A stretch of DNA of 64,000 nt from Cristatella mucedo (taxonomy: Eukaryota; Bryozoa; Phylactolaemata; Cristatellidae): the NCBI GenBank assembly GCA_009760855.2, contig WPIO01000012.1:3357501-3421500 (forward strand), read 5' to 3'. A program made the position numbers and the translations under genes. Positions 32,746 to 44,642 of this stretch are shown one piece after another. The notes under the pieces were generated by a model. It ran no database searches, was not told the origin of the DNA, and worked only from the letters and a program-made list of their open reading frames with translations. How positions within the stretch are numbered: position 1 is the stretch's first letter; every line of letters begins with the position of its first letter.

Positions 32746-34069
32746 ATTATTTATATATAAAGAAGACGGTTAATTCAGGTGATTCAGCCTGATATTCTTT
32801 TATTCTGCTCGCTTGGAAAAGAAAAGAAAATGAGCTTTCATGCACCATCTCATATTGCAACACCATTACTTGAGCCGTCTGAGGACCTGCTCCTATTTTT
32901 TCAAAATAGGACTCGCTGCTGTTCTCACTGAGCGAGTAGGGACTAGATTGATGATTTGCAGCTCCACATTTCGGAACTGTCTACGCTCTACTTCAGTAGC
33001 TATAGTTTTGCGGCACCAAAAAGAAGTCATGCTGCGTACCTGCGGGCGAATGGTGAGGCTAGGAAGATCTGAACGGGAACGGATCAATTGCAAAAGTTTT
33101 CAGAAATTTGTCTCGCAAAGAAACTAGACATGCAACTATTGCCACAGTGACATGACAGCCCGTGGAAAGTCGCCGTTGCTCTTTCGTTTTCGCTAAGCCG
33201 CTGCACTTCTTGGTCGTTCTTTGGTATTCCAAAACACAAACTGGGACTAACTCGGTCCAGGCTGGCTGTGCGAATAACTACCAACCGGATGCAGTCAATT
33301 TTCCTAATTCAGCCTATAAGTATCGCCGTTTCAGTTGCAGAGCTAGCGCGATCCGTGCACGCGTTTGCTACAGCATTGGGACATTCACACGATCCCGGAT
33401 CCTGATCAAGCAATATTTACATACCTTGAAGCATGGCAAGTAGGGTGAAAAACCTCAGAAATTCTCGGCTAACAGCCATTAGCACTTAATCCGACGGCTG
33501 CTCTGCCTCTTGAGTAATACAACAGGCTCTCACAATCCCCAATTACCTCTTTTAGTCGGTGGCTATTGATTCCCTAAAACGGTGCTCCCCTTGCAACTAT
33601 GGCAAAGTAGTTCTAATGTGTATCGAGAGATACTGATTAGATGACGTCAAACGTAAATAAAATCGATTTGAACCTACACCTGGACACAGCTTGCACATGC
33701 GAAGACTCACACATGCATTTGACTCAATCGGAAAACATACTACTAAGGTGTTTGCTAAGGGTAAACAGCGTAACTAAGAAAGCAATAAAGAAAGCTTGGG
33801 CAGAAGCGTGGATCACGGCTCTTGGTTTGACGGCGTGCGCCTTCTCACTGCCAGGTCTCCACTCACGGAGTGTACTGGAAATTACCATTGCAGCCTACAC
33901 TCACAGAGAGGCTGAGCCTGAGAAAGAGCTTTGCAATGCGAAGTGGGAGAGAAAAAACTGAGCATTACCAAAAAAGCATAAAAAATTGACATTACATATG
34001 GGAGCATAGAACTAAAAAATCTGAACCACCAGATACTGAAGCTTAAGCAACAAGATGCCATCAAGATCT
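32746..34069. other. Intergenic sequence upstream of LINE B
   Basis: An ORF at 33641-33961 (+) begins in frame with ATG and is rich in charged residues but matches nothing I know. It could be the remnant of a 5' region of LINE B. No other structure was seen. Confidence 0.3.
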
Positions 34070-37000
34070 AAAACAAGCAGAAACAAAGACAGAAGGTTCG
34101 TGTAAAACCTGTAAACCACAATGACACCTGGCGCGTAACAGTTCAGGTACGGTCATCGTCCGACGGCCGTTACCAAGGTCCAATTCAAATTCGAAGAGCC
34201 AGCGTCCGCAGGGCCGGACGAAAATGGTAGAGAATACGAGCCACTTCACCGCCGTCGCCCAGTTGTTGGACAGCCTCTTAAATTCCGCCTACTAAATGTC
34301 CGCTAGCTAAAAACCATGGGGTTATTTATCCGCGATCAGGTGGTCCAGGAGAAGCTAGATGCATTTCTGCTTACCGAAACCTGGATGACGCCTTGTTCCA
34401 GTAGCTGTATTTCCGAGACCACCCCACCCGGGTTCTCATTCTATCAGTCCATGCGTTCTGACAAGGTTGGTGGCGGGGTTGCAATTGTTGTTCGCGAATC
34501 GTTTGGCTATAGAATGTGCAGTTTCTCGCATGGGTCATCGTTTGAATCGGTTGCTATCAGGTCTTCATCAAAGACAATGCCTCTCACCGTTGTGATATAC
34601 CGGCCTCCTTCTGGCTGTCTAAACTTGTTTATAGAAGAGTTTTCAGAGTTCCTCGCTAAAATACTTGTGTGTGACAGGCCGTTACTGATTGTAGGAGACT
34701 TCAATATTCACGTTGACAACCCTAGCAATAGCCAGGTCCGCTCATTTTTTGACTGTCTGGAGAATTTTGGTTTGGCCCAACACGTTAATCATAGCACTCA
34801 CGTCGGTGGCCACATTCCAGATCTCGTGATCACTAAGGATGTCCTGCCCACTGACTTTGTGGTGTGCCCACTGACCCTTTCAGATCATTGTTCGGTCTCG
34901 TTTACTGTTCCTGCTCCCTCGTACGTACCGGGCAATGTCAAATTTGCCAAACGACGTAACTTACAAAGCATTGACATGGACAAGTTTTTTAAATCTGTTT
35001 GTGATGCAGGCCTTATTGATCTGCATTCAGACTCGACCGGCAGCCTCGATATATTCACTGATGCGATGAACATGACACTCAGGAGTGCTCTTGACAAGCA
35101 TGCTCCCGTTCGCTCTATTCGTGTTAAAAGTCGTCGAGATTCCTTTCAATTTACAAAAAACTCCTTAAGATGCGCCGTGTTAAGCGCAGGCTGGAACGAT
35201 GTTCCAAGAAATCGGGGTCTGAGGCAGACCTAGTCAATTTTAAAGACTTCCTTCGAGTTTACACCCGAAAGCTTAAAAAAACCAGGGCTTCTTTTTTCAT
35301 TAGAAAGCTGAATTCCTGCCAGTCGGACACTAAACAGATTTATAAGACAGTAAACCATTTACTGGCCAATGCTGTGAGGTCTGACTCCCCAGATATTAAG
35401 GGCTCAGCCGAAAAGTTTTCAGCCTTCTTTACTGAAAAAATTATGCACATTCGTGCCTCCATTAAGCCCCCTCCGACCAAAGCAAGCGCCGTTCCTCAAC
35501 CTGTGACCTTTCTTAAAAGATTCTCCGATGTTTATGCCTGTGATGTGGCTGCCTTAAAAAGGTCTAGCAAAAAGAGCTCGTCTCCTGAAGACCCTATACC
35601 TTCATCTCTGTGGTCTTCACTTGCAAACCAACTTAGCCCCGCCATAACCAAGATTTTTAATGCTTCTTTGGGAAAAGGGGTCGTCCCCAAGTCCTTCAAA
35701 TCAGCAATTGTTAGACCTTTTCTTAAAAAGCCTGGATTAGACACAGAGGTCCTAGCAAACTATCGTCCAGTTTCTCTTCTTCCGTTCTTATCAAAGATTC
35801 TTGAAAAAATTGTTGCTAAGCAGCTAGTTGAACATATTGAAAATATTGGAATGTCAGAAACATTTCAATCAGGGTTCAAGAGGCAGCACTCTACCGAAAC
35901 TGCTCTCCTCCGTGTTAACAATGACATTCTACGTGGCAACGACGACGGGAATGTCACTGCCCTAGCTCTGCTAGATCTGTCTGCTGCCTTCGACACCATT
36001 GATCACGAAGTTCTGCTTGAACGATTGAGAACAACGATCGGTCTGGCAGACGAAGCACTGGCGTGGTTTAAATCATACTTGTCTGATCGTGTTCAATCCG
36101 TGTCGTGTGGGGGTTAGGTCTCAGACATGAGAAGGGTCACCTGTGGAGTCCCTCAAGGGTCTGTACTCGGTCCCTTGCTGTTCTCCATTTATACACAACC
36201 TCTGGGAAAAGTGATTAAGGCCCGTGGAATAGGATATCACTTCTATGCTGACGATACTCAGTTGTATTTGTCATTCAAACCGTCGGAATCTGCTGCAGCA
36301 ACTGAAAAACTGAATGCTTGCCTTGCCGATATTCGATCCTGGATGTCGGAAAACTTCCTGAAATTAAATGACAATAAACCCGAAATGCTGCTCATAGGAC
36401 ACCCTAAGCGTGTGGCAGGATTAAAAGGCTTTGCTGTTCTAATAGATGATGCTATTGTGCGACCTTCACCACGTGCTCGTAATCTAGGTGTCGTGTTCAA
36501 CCGCTGCCTCAATTTCAAAAGCTTCATTCAGAAGACTGCCTCTACAGCTAGCCACCACATCCGATCCCTATCCGAGATTAGAAGCTGTCTCCCACAGTGG
36601 CTTGTAAGAAATCTAACTAGCTCTTTAGATCTGTCTCGGATTGATTATTGTAATTCCCTTTTGGCTGGGCTGCCAAAGAAAGCGATTATGCCACTACAGC
36701 TGACTATGAATATGGCTGCAAGGCTGGTCTTTAAGTCCCAGCGGTTTGAGCACGTGTCACCTCTGCTGAAAGAGCCAGGATGGTTGCCGGTTGAGCAAAG
36801 GATACAGAGCAAAGTTCTTACGCTGACCCACAAGGCCCGCCACGGCTTAGCTCCTTCGTACCTAGCTGAACTGCTGCATCAGTTTCAGCCTGTTCGCGCC
36901 CTCAGGTCCTGTGTGGACAATAAATTAGCTGTCCCATTCCTCAGCTTAAAGACAGTTGGCGACAGAAGCTTTAGCTCTGCAGGTCCTAGGCTGTAGAACT

Positions 37001-37290
37001 CGCTTCCACAATTCTTATGCAACGACAACTACTCTCCAACTGCCGACTACGGCACATCTTTTTCAGCGGTCCTGAACTGCTACTTCTATGCTACTCACTA
37101 CCTCAACTGCTCTCCTGACTCTGCTATGCTTCCCACTTTCTCTTTGTTACGTGAGACAAAGTCTGTTGGCTACGGAATGCGTACCGAAAGCCGCTTAGGC
37201 TGTGAGTGCGCTATACAAAACTCTCCTGCGTAACACCCACATGGTATTTATGACTTTGTGGAGTTACTGACGGAGATACATTACATAATG
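34070..37290 (+). mobile_element. LINE B, near-complete ORF2 with endonuclease and RT
   Basis: The 34316-35233 frame encodes an APE-type endonuclease: LLTETW (residues 18-23), GGGVAIVVR (52-60), YRPP (95-98), GDFNIH (127-132) and SDH (189-191). These are the expected catalytic residues. The reading extends upstream (KFRLLNVR) through a TAG at about 34304. After a frameshift at an A-run near 35154-35159, the frame 35170-36996 carries the RT: NYRPVSLLPF, AFDTIDH, then past a stop at 36115, [13 protein letters not shown] and FYADDTQLY, with the C-terminal region to a stop at 36994. The 3' tail ends in ttacataatg without poly(A). The reverse transcriptase nicks and copies into the genome in the nucleus. 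The copy is disabled by one frameshift and at least two stops. Best described as CR1/L2-like. Confidence 0.9.
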
Positions 37291-37867
37291 CTACGTCGGC
37301 TGCATTTCGAGCGAGACAGCTCCACGACTCGGTGCGGTCTGTCACTCAGCAAGGCTTGAAAACTGCAAGCCGAGAGTTTGCCCACGCGAACGAGCTCAAA
37401 AAGTCTCACACGCTGTATCGCTCTCCATTGCCGACAACGTGCGCCGATGTAGATGTTGCTCCCACCAGCCTGGCATTTGTGTAAGAAAATGGCCTATCGG
37501 AGCTTGGCCACAATTATGCAAACCGCGGCTTACCGTGTTGTTAGGTCCGGCGTACTGAGTGCTGCATAGCCTAACACATGCGCGTTACTCTCCACTCCAG
37601 CTTCTTAAGATCTTCAGCTGGTATCCAGACGGCGCTTTTCAAGGAAAACGACCGGCGTGCTAACAGCTAGAATGCAACTGTGCGGGCATTATTCGGCAGA
37701 AGAATATTTCCGCACAATTGAACACTTTGGAAGGTCAGCCACGACAAAAAACACGTGCATTATCATACACCTTTGTTCAATCTTTTCGCATACCGTACTG
37801 GTTGCGAAGTACTTTCAGAGAAATTCAGTTAGGTCGCCATGTGGAACAAATGCTACGTAATATGAGG
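37291..37867 (+). other. Open stretch after LINE B, unidentified
   Basis: At 37288-37488 a frame without ATG stays open for 66 codons to a TAA (AAFRARQLHDSVRSVTQQG ... FAHANELKKSHTLYRSPLP). The composition is coding-like and CpG-rich. It may be the last exon of an unknown plus-strand gene interrupted by LINE B, but no acceptor is visible inside the LINE. The rest, up to 37867, shows nothing. Confidence 0.2.
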
Positions 37868-40240
37868 GAGTTAATAATAATAAATTTGCTATAGCGTCCT
37901 CAGATAATTAAATCTCTTTCTAGGCACTTTACATTTGCTGCAAAGGAAGCACGATCGAATCGTAATGGTAGCGTGCTCAATAAACAACAATAACAACACG
38001 GTTACAGGTGACATGCACGAGGTTATCATGCCAGTATGGCTAGTGGCAGCATGCACAGTGGCAGCATGCGTAAACGCATAAAGGATGAATCTCAGGGACC
38101 CGCTAAATGCTATAACAGATAGATTCTTTTCAGTTTCTTTTTAAATGTGGACGAGTCAGGAGATATCGTGACAAAAGTTTGGAGTGAGTTCCAGGCTTTG
38201 GGAGCACAGTAATTAAAAGTACGGCCTCTAAAGGATTTGAGGTTTATACGAGGTAAAGGTAAACAATTCGATTCCAAAAAGCGGGTGGTACGACGCTTAG
38301 CTTGGTGCGGGAGTAGATCTGAAAGGTTTTCTAAAGCCAAAGAATGAAGGGATCTAAATGTGAGTGACAAAACCTCGAAGTCAATGCGTTGCTTGGCTGG
38401 GAGCCAGTGCAGGTCGGTGAGAAGTGGTGTGGCGTGACAACTTCCACGCTTACGACAGACAAGAATAGCTGCAGAGTTTTGCACCAGCTGTAAGCGCCTG
38501 ACTGCACATGCCTGTAGACCAGCAAGCATTGAGTTACAGAAGTCAAGACGGGAAGTTACAAATGCATGGACAAATTTAGATGGTATCCCTGTCGAAACAA
38601 GCCCGAATTTTAGCAATGTAGTGTAGCTGAAAATAGGCAGACTTGACTGTGAAGCTGATGCAGTCGTCTAATGAAAGGTCGCTTTTGAACATGATACCTA
38701 GATTTAGTGCAGATTCAACAAGAGATATGTTGGCAGAGCTGATTTAGAGCGTTAGCCTTTCCAATTTCTGAATCCAACTTAGTTTTCCCATAACTAGTAA
38801 GTTAGCATTGATGATCGATAGTATCAAAAGCTACCAAAAGATTGAGCAAAACAAGCAAAAATGCTCTAGCTAATCTGCATTCCGAAGACGGTCCTTATAT
38901 ACCGGAAGCAATGCTGACTGTGGAGTAATTTTCTTTAAAACCAGACTAGCTAGGTGTGAAGTTACAATATAGGCAGTTGATTCAGCTGTTTCAGATAGTT
39001 CAGCTGGTCTGCCACGACTCGTTTCCGTGTCTTTGATAGGAAAGTTCGAAGAAAGACTGGGCGGAATTTGATCAAGTTCTTTTAGTCAAGTATTGCTTTC
39101 TTTAGTGGAGTCCTGACTTCAGTCTTTTTGAAAGGCGCTGGGACATGACCTTAGGGTAATGACATATTTATGATGTTAGTAATGCATGACAGCAACAGAT
39201 CTATGCATCGTAGAATTAGAACAGTGAGAATAGTGTTAAGAGGACCCTTTTTCTTTATTAGGGACATGAACTTCAGACTGTGGTTACTCGTGGCCTCTTT
39301 GAACGCAGTGAGGTGCTCCGCTATATTGAGGGACATGATTCCAGAGGGCATGCTGCCACCCTGCCGACGGATATCCTGATTTGTTCTATAATCGTGACAA
39401 AGATGCTACAGAAGTAATCAGATAAATCAGCGGTTCTCAACCTGTGAGTCGCGACCCCTTTGGGAGTCGAACGATCCTTTCACAGGGTTGTCAAAGACCA
39501 CCGGAAAATACGAATTTTTCAAATTTTGAAGTAATGTTTATGTTTAATGCATTAAAGGGTGACGGCATTAGGAAGGTTGAGAACCAGTGACCTAGATCAT
39601 CACAAAGATCACTCGGTAAGGCGCCAACGTGGAAGTGGTTAAGGAGATGGTTGATCGTAGACATCAGCATTTTTTAACTGTGTATTGGTGATTCAGCAGT
39701 GTTTTTGTAGAGCTAGACTTAACCTTTGCGAGGATTGATTGGTACTATCTACAGTAGTCTCAGTATGCCTGTCAATGCACAGTTAGTCCTCATCTTGTGT
39801 ATGCTTTTTTAAGCTTTCTCCTAGTAAACGTAGCTAGTTTACTTATCTGTTGCAAACCGTAGGCGGTCTGGGCGAAGGCGCACAGTGGGCTTAGTAAGAG
39901 GTTCAAACTCGTTGAGCATGTCAGCTAATGTCGTGCTGTAGCATTCTACCAATGACGACTGGTAGGAAAGGGGATTGAGCAGCAGGGGCGAAGATGATAT
40001 TCTCGCGTGGATAGCATCGATTTCAAGGTTCTTGATGCTTCGCTATTCACATGTGACTTTGGATGCAGAGGTGGGCATACACTGTAGACTGAATGAGATC
40101 TGCATGTGGTCAGATAAGCAGAATTTGGGAACAATAGGTGATGATAGCCTCTAGTTGTAGGAGAAAAGTACGTCGAGCGTGTGACCCTTGATATGAGTAG
40201 GGTCATCCACATGAGCCACAAGGAAAAATTAGTCAGTCAG
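37868..40240 (-). mobile_element. LINE A copy A3 (old, extends into endonuclease)
   Basis: On the minus strand the order is a remnant of the endonuclease C-terminus (LSDHMQISFSL near 40110), the linker (LNEFEPLTKPTVRLRPD), the RT N-terminal region (INHLLN, then past the nested hAT element), and the C-terminal RT-adjacent domain at 38110-38616 (RLDFCNSMLAG, LHWLPAKQRIDF), with tail and ATT run at 37868. Much of the RT core (motifs A-C) is deleted around 38760-39000. Numerous stops make it one of the oldest copies here. Confidence 0.85.
39427..39592. mobile_element. SPIN-like hAT miniature element
   Basis: Ends are cagcggttctcaacctgtga and the reverse of ggttgagaaccagtg: near-perfect hAT-type terminal inverted repeats (13 of 15). 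Internal blocks gtcgcgacccctttggg, gtcgaacgatcctttcaca and attaaagggtgacggcatta recall the SPIN (SPace INvaders) hAT family, which is known for horizontal transfer among animals. About 165 bp remain, so it is an internally deleted non-autonomous copy. It is nested in LINE A copy A3. The flanks (atctaggt / atttatct) look like a degenerate 8-bp target duplication. Family assignment is from memory of the consensus. Confidence 0.75.
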
Positions 40241-41519
40241 TGCACGAAATTCTGTGCTGAAGATGTCAAATAAGTTATCGAAATAAATTTTTAAAATCCA
40301 CGTATTTTCTGCCGCCACTTTTAACCTGGATCATGTGTATTCTAGTCAACAGGGAGCCTCATGAGGTTACTCAGAATAAAAAGTAGTAGCTACCATTATA
40401 GCCAAGCTAGACTTTTTGTATCATTCAAATAATATATAGCATATACATCTTTCTAATTTTGCATGGATTTCTTGCAAATTGAAAATGAAAATGGTCAGAT
40501 TTGTTGTCAACCTGTAAACAAGTTACACTAAAAAGGACAATAGCGATGGAATTGCACCACCAAATGAGCTAGATTCGACTGACTGACTCAACCCATTTCA
40601 AACGCCCTAAATTTCAGCTTGTTTCTGAGATTAGCATTGAACTACTGCTAATGAATTTTTGGTGAAAAATATGGGTAGCTTAAGTGGTCGACGAGGCATT
40701 TGATGAACAAGTATCAAGTTACCCATTTAGCGTTGGTACCGACCGGGGCAACCTCATTTTAAGGAGACAGTAGCAGTTTCTAATATAAGATATTAAGAAT
40801 GTATGTATATTAGCTACAAAAATAATAACAGAAAATGTTGCAACGTTAAGAGAAAACTGAATTTCTATTATATCATTGTACATAGGCTGGAAATGAAGGG
40901 CATCAACTCATCATCTATAGCATGTGCATATACATGTAACGTGCATAGAAATTAAGTACCTGCACACTCACGTCATTCTGAACACTTGAAGCTTGTCTAC
41001 AGCGGTAGCTGGATAGAGACGGCATTGACAAAGATTAGCCAAAAAATCCTTTTAATGCGAGTCGGCTCAAAAATACTTTCCGATGGTTAACCTCGCATAC
41101 GACTCTGGATGGCAAAGCGTAAAGGTAAGCAATCACGTGGAGGAGCATCTTGAATATGCAGCCATATGGTAGATCGCGTAAGGTTGCCCGTTGGCTGGCC
41201 TCCAGCATATATTCCCCTCCCCGCCCGCCTTCTAGTACTACTTTCCGCAAGGACACGTTATAAATGATAAAGCAAGTGAAAAAGCGTTCAGTTCTTCTGT
41301 TGTATCAGGCTGAAAACCTATTCAAATAGGCTAATATATTCCTAAGATGTTAGTGTGCTAATAATTTCTCTGACAGCGGCAACTAAGAAAGATTGTACAG
41401 AGAGCTTTTTTTTTAAAGGGGGTGTCTACGATATGGTTATGTCTTTTTCGTGCTAAGTTATGAGCGCTTTTTTCCGCTGCCGTATTCCGGCTAATATATG
41501 CCTACTTTCGTACATTAGT
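40241..41519. other. Intergenic sequence without a recognised gene
   Basis: AT-rich. A minus-strand ORF at 41035-41256 matches no family I know. No repeats recognised. Confidence 0.35.
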
Positions 41520-41716
41520 GCAGCACCTACAAGTTCTTTCGCTGACCCACAAGGTCCGCCACGGCTTGGCTCCTCCATACCTAGCTGAACTGCTGCACTA
41601 GTTTCAGCCTCCTCACGCCCTCAAGTCCTGTATGGACAATAAGTTAGCCGTTCCATTCCTCAGCTTGAAGACTGTTGGCGACAGAAGCTTTAGTTCTGCA
41701 GGCCCTAGGCTGTGTA
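41520..41716 (+). mobile_element. LINE B internal fragment
   Basis: Matches the LINE B ORF2 C-terminus ([44 protein letters not shown]). It is cut at both ends, with no 3' tail, so it is a rearranged fragment. Confidence 0.8.
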
Positions 41717-42324
41717 AAACCAAAGTTTCAGGAGAGCTGCACAAGAAAATTAACTTAAGTGTCCGAACCGTCAAAAGAAAACTGAATAAAATTGTATATA
41801 CTGTATTTTTAATTAACGTTACGCCCTGACTGACAACAGGGTAGTGATCATCAAACCTTTTACAAGAACTGACTCGCAGTTCAGGGTCCCATTCCCTGTT
41901 GTTTGGTTTGGCACTCTTAACTGATTGCTAGCTAGCACAACAACGTATCTGCATCTGGTAGAATTGGTTTACAGCAGTTCTTGTACATAGGTCTCGCCAA
42001 CGGTGAGCAGCTGTTTTTTCACTTTAACCTTGCGCCCAGACAAGTTCGCATTTGCGCCAGAGTCCCAAGTCTCATCGGCCACCTGGCATTATACTCTCGA
42101 TTGACAGTAAATCCGCCGCATAAGTTTGTTCCGCTGACCGTTTTTGGCTAAAAAGAAAGAGGTAAACACAATGTACTGTATGCCAGTCCGTACCACATGT
42201 ACAGAGTGTACTAGGAGAAGAAATCTTTCTTGGGTGTTTTAAATATGCTGGAATGAAAGCAAGTTCATCGGATTTCTAAAAGGTGTACAATTTTAGCACT
42301 GGTAAGCATACAATAGTGCCGCCC
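41717..42324. other. Intergenic sequence
   Basis: No recognisable gene or repeat. Confidence 0.3.
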
Positions 42325-42480
42325 TATTGTGGCCCGGGGATTAAGGTGCTCGCCTTCTGATGACAGAGGTCAAGGTGAATGCATTTGATGACCGAGATCG
42401 TGGGCTCGAGCCCTGCAGCCTATGTGAAGAGCCTGGATAAAAAGTAAGTTCTCTTAGGACTCAATCCAAGTGAATTATGT
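42325..42480 (+). repeat. SINE-2 copy
   Basis: tRNA-like head (ggggattaaggtgctcgcct), B box gtgggctcgagccctgc, then the LINE A-like tail tgtgaagagcctggataaaa...agttctcttagga and caagtgaatta. Confidence 0.7.
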
Positions 42481-42934
42481 TTTTCACGGTATTGAAATTG
42501 AACTGTATCAACTCATTGAATGTCGTCATGTCAAATTATAGGTATTTCAATGTTGCTCTTAGTTCACCTTGAACCCTACTCTCGTGAATCCTGTAGCTCT
42601 ATTTTATACCAGTAAGTGACTGCACCGCCACGGTTCAGTATAAGATCGGATACCTAATTCAGTGTTCAATCGAGTCAGCAGTTAACTGGACTGCAACGGC
42701 AGGTGGGTGTAGTAGTAAGACGTGCTTTTTTCTGTGTGTATGGGAGTGATCGTCGAAGGAGACCCCTTTTGGAAGGCTTGCCTCCAAAATTTCTACTGAT
42801 TCAACGTAAACTATGTTTACGTCCATGCATACTATTCAAGCAGATCTGAATTTTGGTAGTAAACCCTGGTCACCCTTTTTAGTCAAAACTGGCGAATTTC
42901 TGCCTAACTAATCAAGTGGATACGCGAAGCTTAA

Positions 42935-43015
42935 TAATGATACTAATAATAACTCACTTGCATATCGCCCAAAGAGAATTTAATCTCTTTCTGGGCACTT
43001 TACACATGCTTGAAT
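42935..43015 (-). repeat. LINE A/SINE-2 type 3' tail
   Basis: The reverse complement gives gtgcccagaaagagattaaa then ttctctttgggcg with an ATT-rich end. Confidence 0.6.
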
Positions 43016-43169
43016 CCGGGGCATCACAAATGCGATGCATGCACACTCCCGATGTGGTATATTGCTACCTGATAAGAAAGGATTTACCGTGGCTTATAAG
43101 CCTGTAACCTCGGCCATTTCCCGACTACGACTGTAGTACCGCCGTAAATTAAATAAATACTATCTGATT

Positions 43170-43325
43170 TAGCAGACTCTTTTTGTGTAGCGACAGAAGA
43201 ACCTTTACGGCTATCACCACCGCTTGCAGTGGCGATAAAGGATCGCCCACCACAGGATTCGAACCCACGATCTCAGGGCCGAGGTCGTGAAAAGCAACCG
43301 ATTGCCACTACTACTGCACACAGAC
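43170..43325 (-). repeat. SINE-1 copy
   Basis: The reverse complement reads ggcaatcggttgcttttcac, gtgggttcgaatcctgtgg, gcgatcctttatcgccactg and the gctatc-type tail. Confidence 0.8.
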
Positions 43326-43739
43326 AGTTATACGTACTTTACCTGCATACTTATTCATATCAATTGAGCCTTCCCGTGTCATCTTTTTGACTTGGGTGAA
43401 GATTTTGCGAATTGCTTGATGGATTCTCAAGCAGCGGCATTATATTGACACTTGCTCGACTGCGTATAGACGACGTGGCAGTTTTAATTCGTGGCTACTC
43501 GAAAATTAGCTGTTGCCATGATCAACGAGCACACACGTGGCTCCAAATCCCGTTGTCAACGGCAGCGTCCCTGGCGGAGGATTTCTCTATTGACGCGGGT
43601 CGCTGCAGTCTATTGCATGAGAACGCTCGCTTCGCACCGGAGCAAAATCCTGTGGGTATACTTGAACGATGGTACAGTGTAATACGCAATCTAATTAGGA
43701 GCTTTGCTCAACCGACCAATTTCTTTCGGATTTGCTGTA

Positions 43740-43922
43740 GATTCAAGCAGATTGCAGTAGTTCCCCTCGGTCTTAGCCCCGGAGTGAGGTGCTCTTCACG
43801 ACCCAGCCCGAGGTTCGAGCCTTTCAGTGGACGATTCTCTATTGCCGCCTACTGCAAGCTGGGGTGATAGCCGGTATAGCTCTTTTACAGCTATAAAAAT
43901 GAGGCTTTTAAATCAGCTAACC
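43740..43922 (+). repeat. SINE-1 copy (divergent)
   Basis: Recognisable ggttcgagcc B box, gattctctattgccg, ggggtgatagccgg and aaatcagctaacc; the head is diverged. Confidence 0.6.
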
Positions 43923-43927
43923 TTGTT

Positions 43928-44224
43928 TTAGTGGCCACAGGCTTTGCAGAATGTTTGCATGAGAACTGTTGTGTCTGCTGTACCACAAGAACAAACGAAC
44001 CAGTCCGGCGGAAGCCGCTGAGGCGAGAAAAGCGGATCCACTTGCAGCAGCTTCTTGCCAGCCACCGTTCTGGCCGAGCGGCACGGTCCTGGGTTTCCAC
44101 GATAAACGGCATCTGCCTGAGCCGTATTGATCAGTTCGTGACTGCCCGAACAAAAACAACAAAAACAAACAAGTGCAATGGCAAAAAATTTGGTAGATAC
44201 ATTTTTGGAGACAATGTACTTCAA
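43928..44224 (-). CDS. Unidentified secreted-looking ORF, doubtful
   Basis: The minus-strand frame reads a hydrophobic start (KFFAIALVCFCCFCSGS) followed by a cysteine-bearing region (NPGPCRSARTVAG, PPDWFVCSCGTADTT) and a stop at 43928. No ATG is in frame after the last upstream stop. The nearest ATG is in another frame, which gives a short hydrophobic peptide (MYLPNFLPLHLFVFVV) before a stop. Two other frames in this GC-rich stretch are also open, so the coding frame is ambiguous. Possibly the remains of a small secreted protein. Confidence 0.2.
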   Translation of the reverse strand: MKYIVSKNVSTKFFAIALVCFCCFCSGSHELINTAQADAVYRGNPGPCRSARTVAGKKLLQVDPLFSPQRLPPDWFVCSCGTADTTVLMQTFCKACGH

Positions 44225-44642
44225 TATTCACTCGCAATTTAAGCTTCACGCCGCCAATTGTTGCTTAATTAGAATGGACTTTGGCACATTGTGGTAATTC
44301 GCGGCACTCCTAGAAATCATAACCTCTGAGTCAACTGCCGACTGCTGCGCATCCATAAAGAGTGATCAATAAGTATGCCTGGTTCTCTGATGAAGGTCAA
44401 CAGATTCGACGACAATTTGAGCAGGTAAACATTCTTCAAAGTCAGCGTCATTCAACTTCATGTGCTTGCTTCATGCGTCAATAGTGGTAGCATGACCGCA
44501 GTCGGCTAGATGAATTCCCTTACAGCCATCATTTGCGATTCAGTTCAAATAATCAATGCTAATTGGTCGGATGCTTTTGTATTCATGAGAATAGATTGTT
44601 TAGCCGATGCCAGGCGTTGAGTAAACAGCCTATCACACTCAC

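Noticed and set aside
32568-37290. SINE-1 and LINE B sharing a 3' end (ctatacaaaa)
   Set aside because: Only about ten bases agree and the remaining tails differ, so a partnership cannot be claimed, unlike SINE-2 with LINE A.
34070-37290. Endogenous retrovirus or LTR element
   Set aside because: The polymerase motifs ([21 protein letters not shown]) with an APE endonuclease are those of non-LTR LINEs. No LTRs, protease, RNase H or integrase were seen.
43412-43867. 151-codon plus-strand ORF, considered as an upstream PCID2 exon because of ILERWYSVIRNLIR
   Set aside because: The resemblance is short, no donor in the required phase follows, and the end of the ORF runs into a SINE-1 copy.
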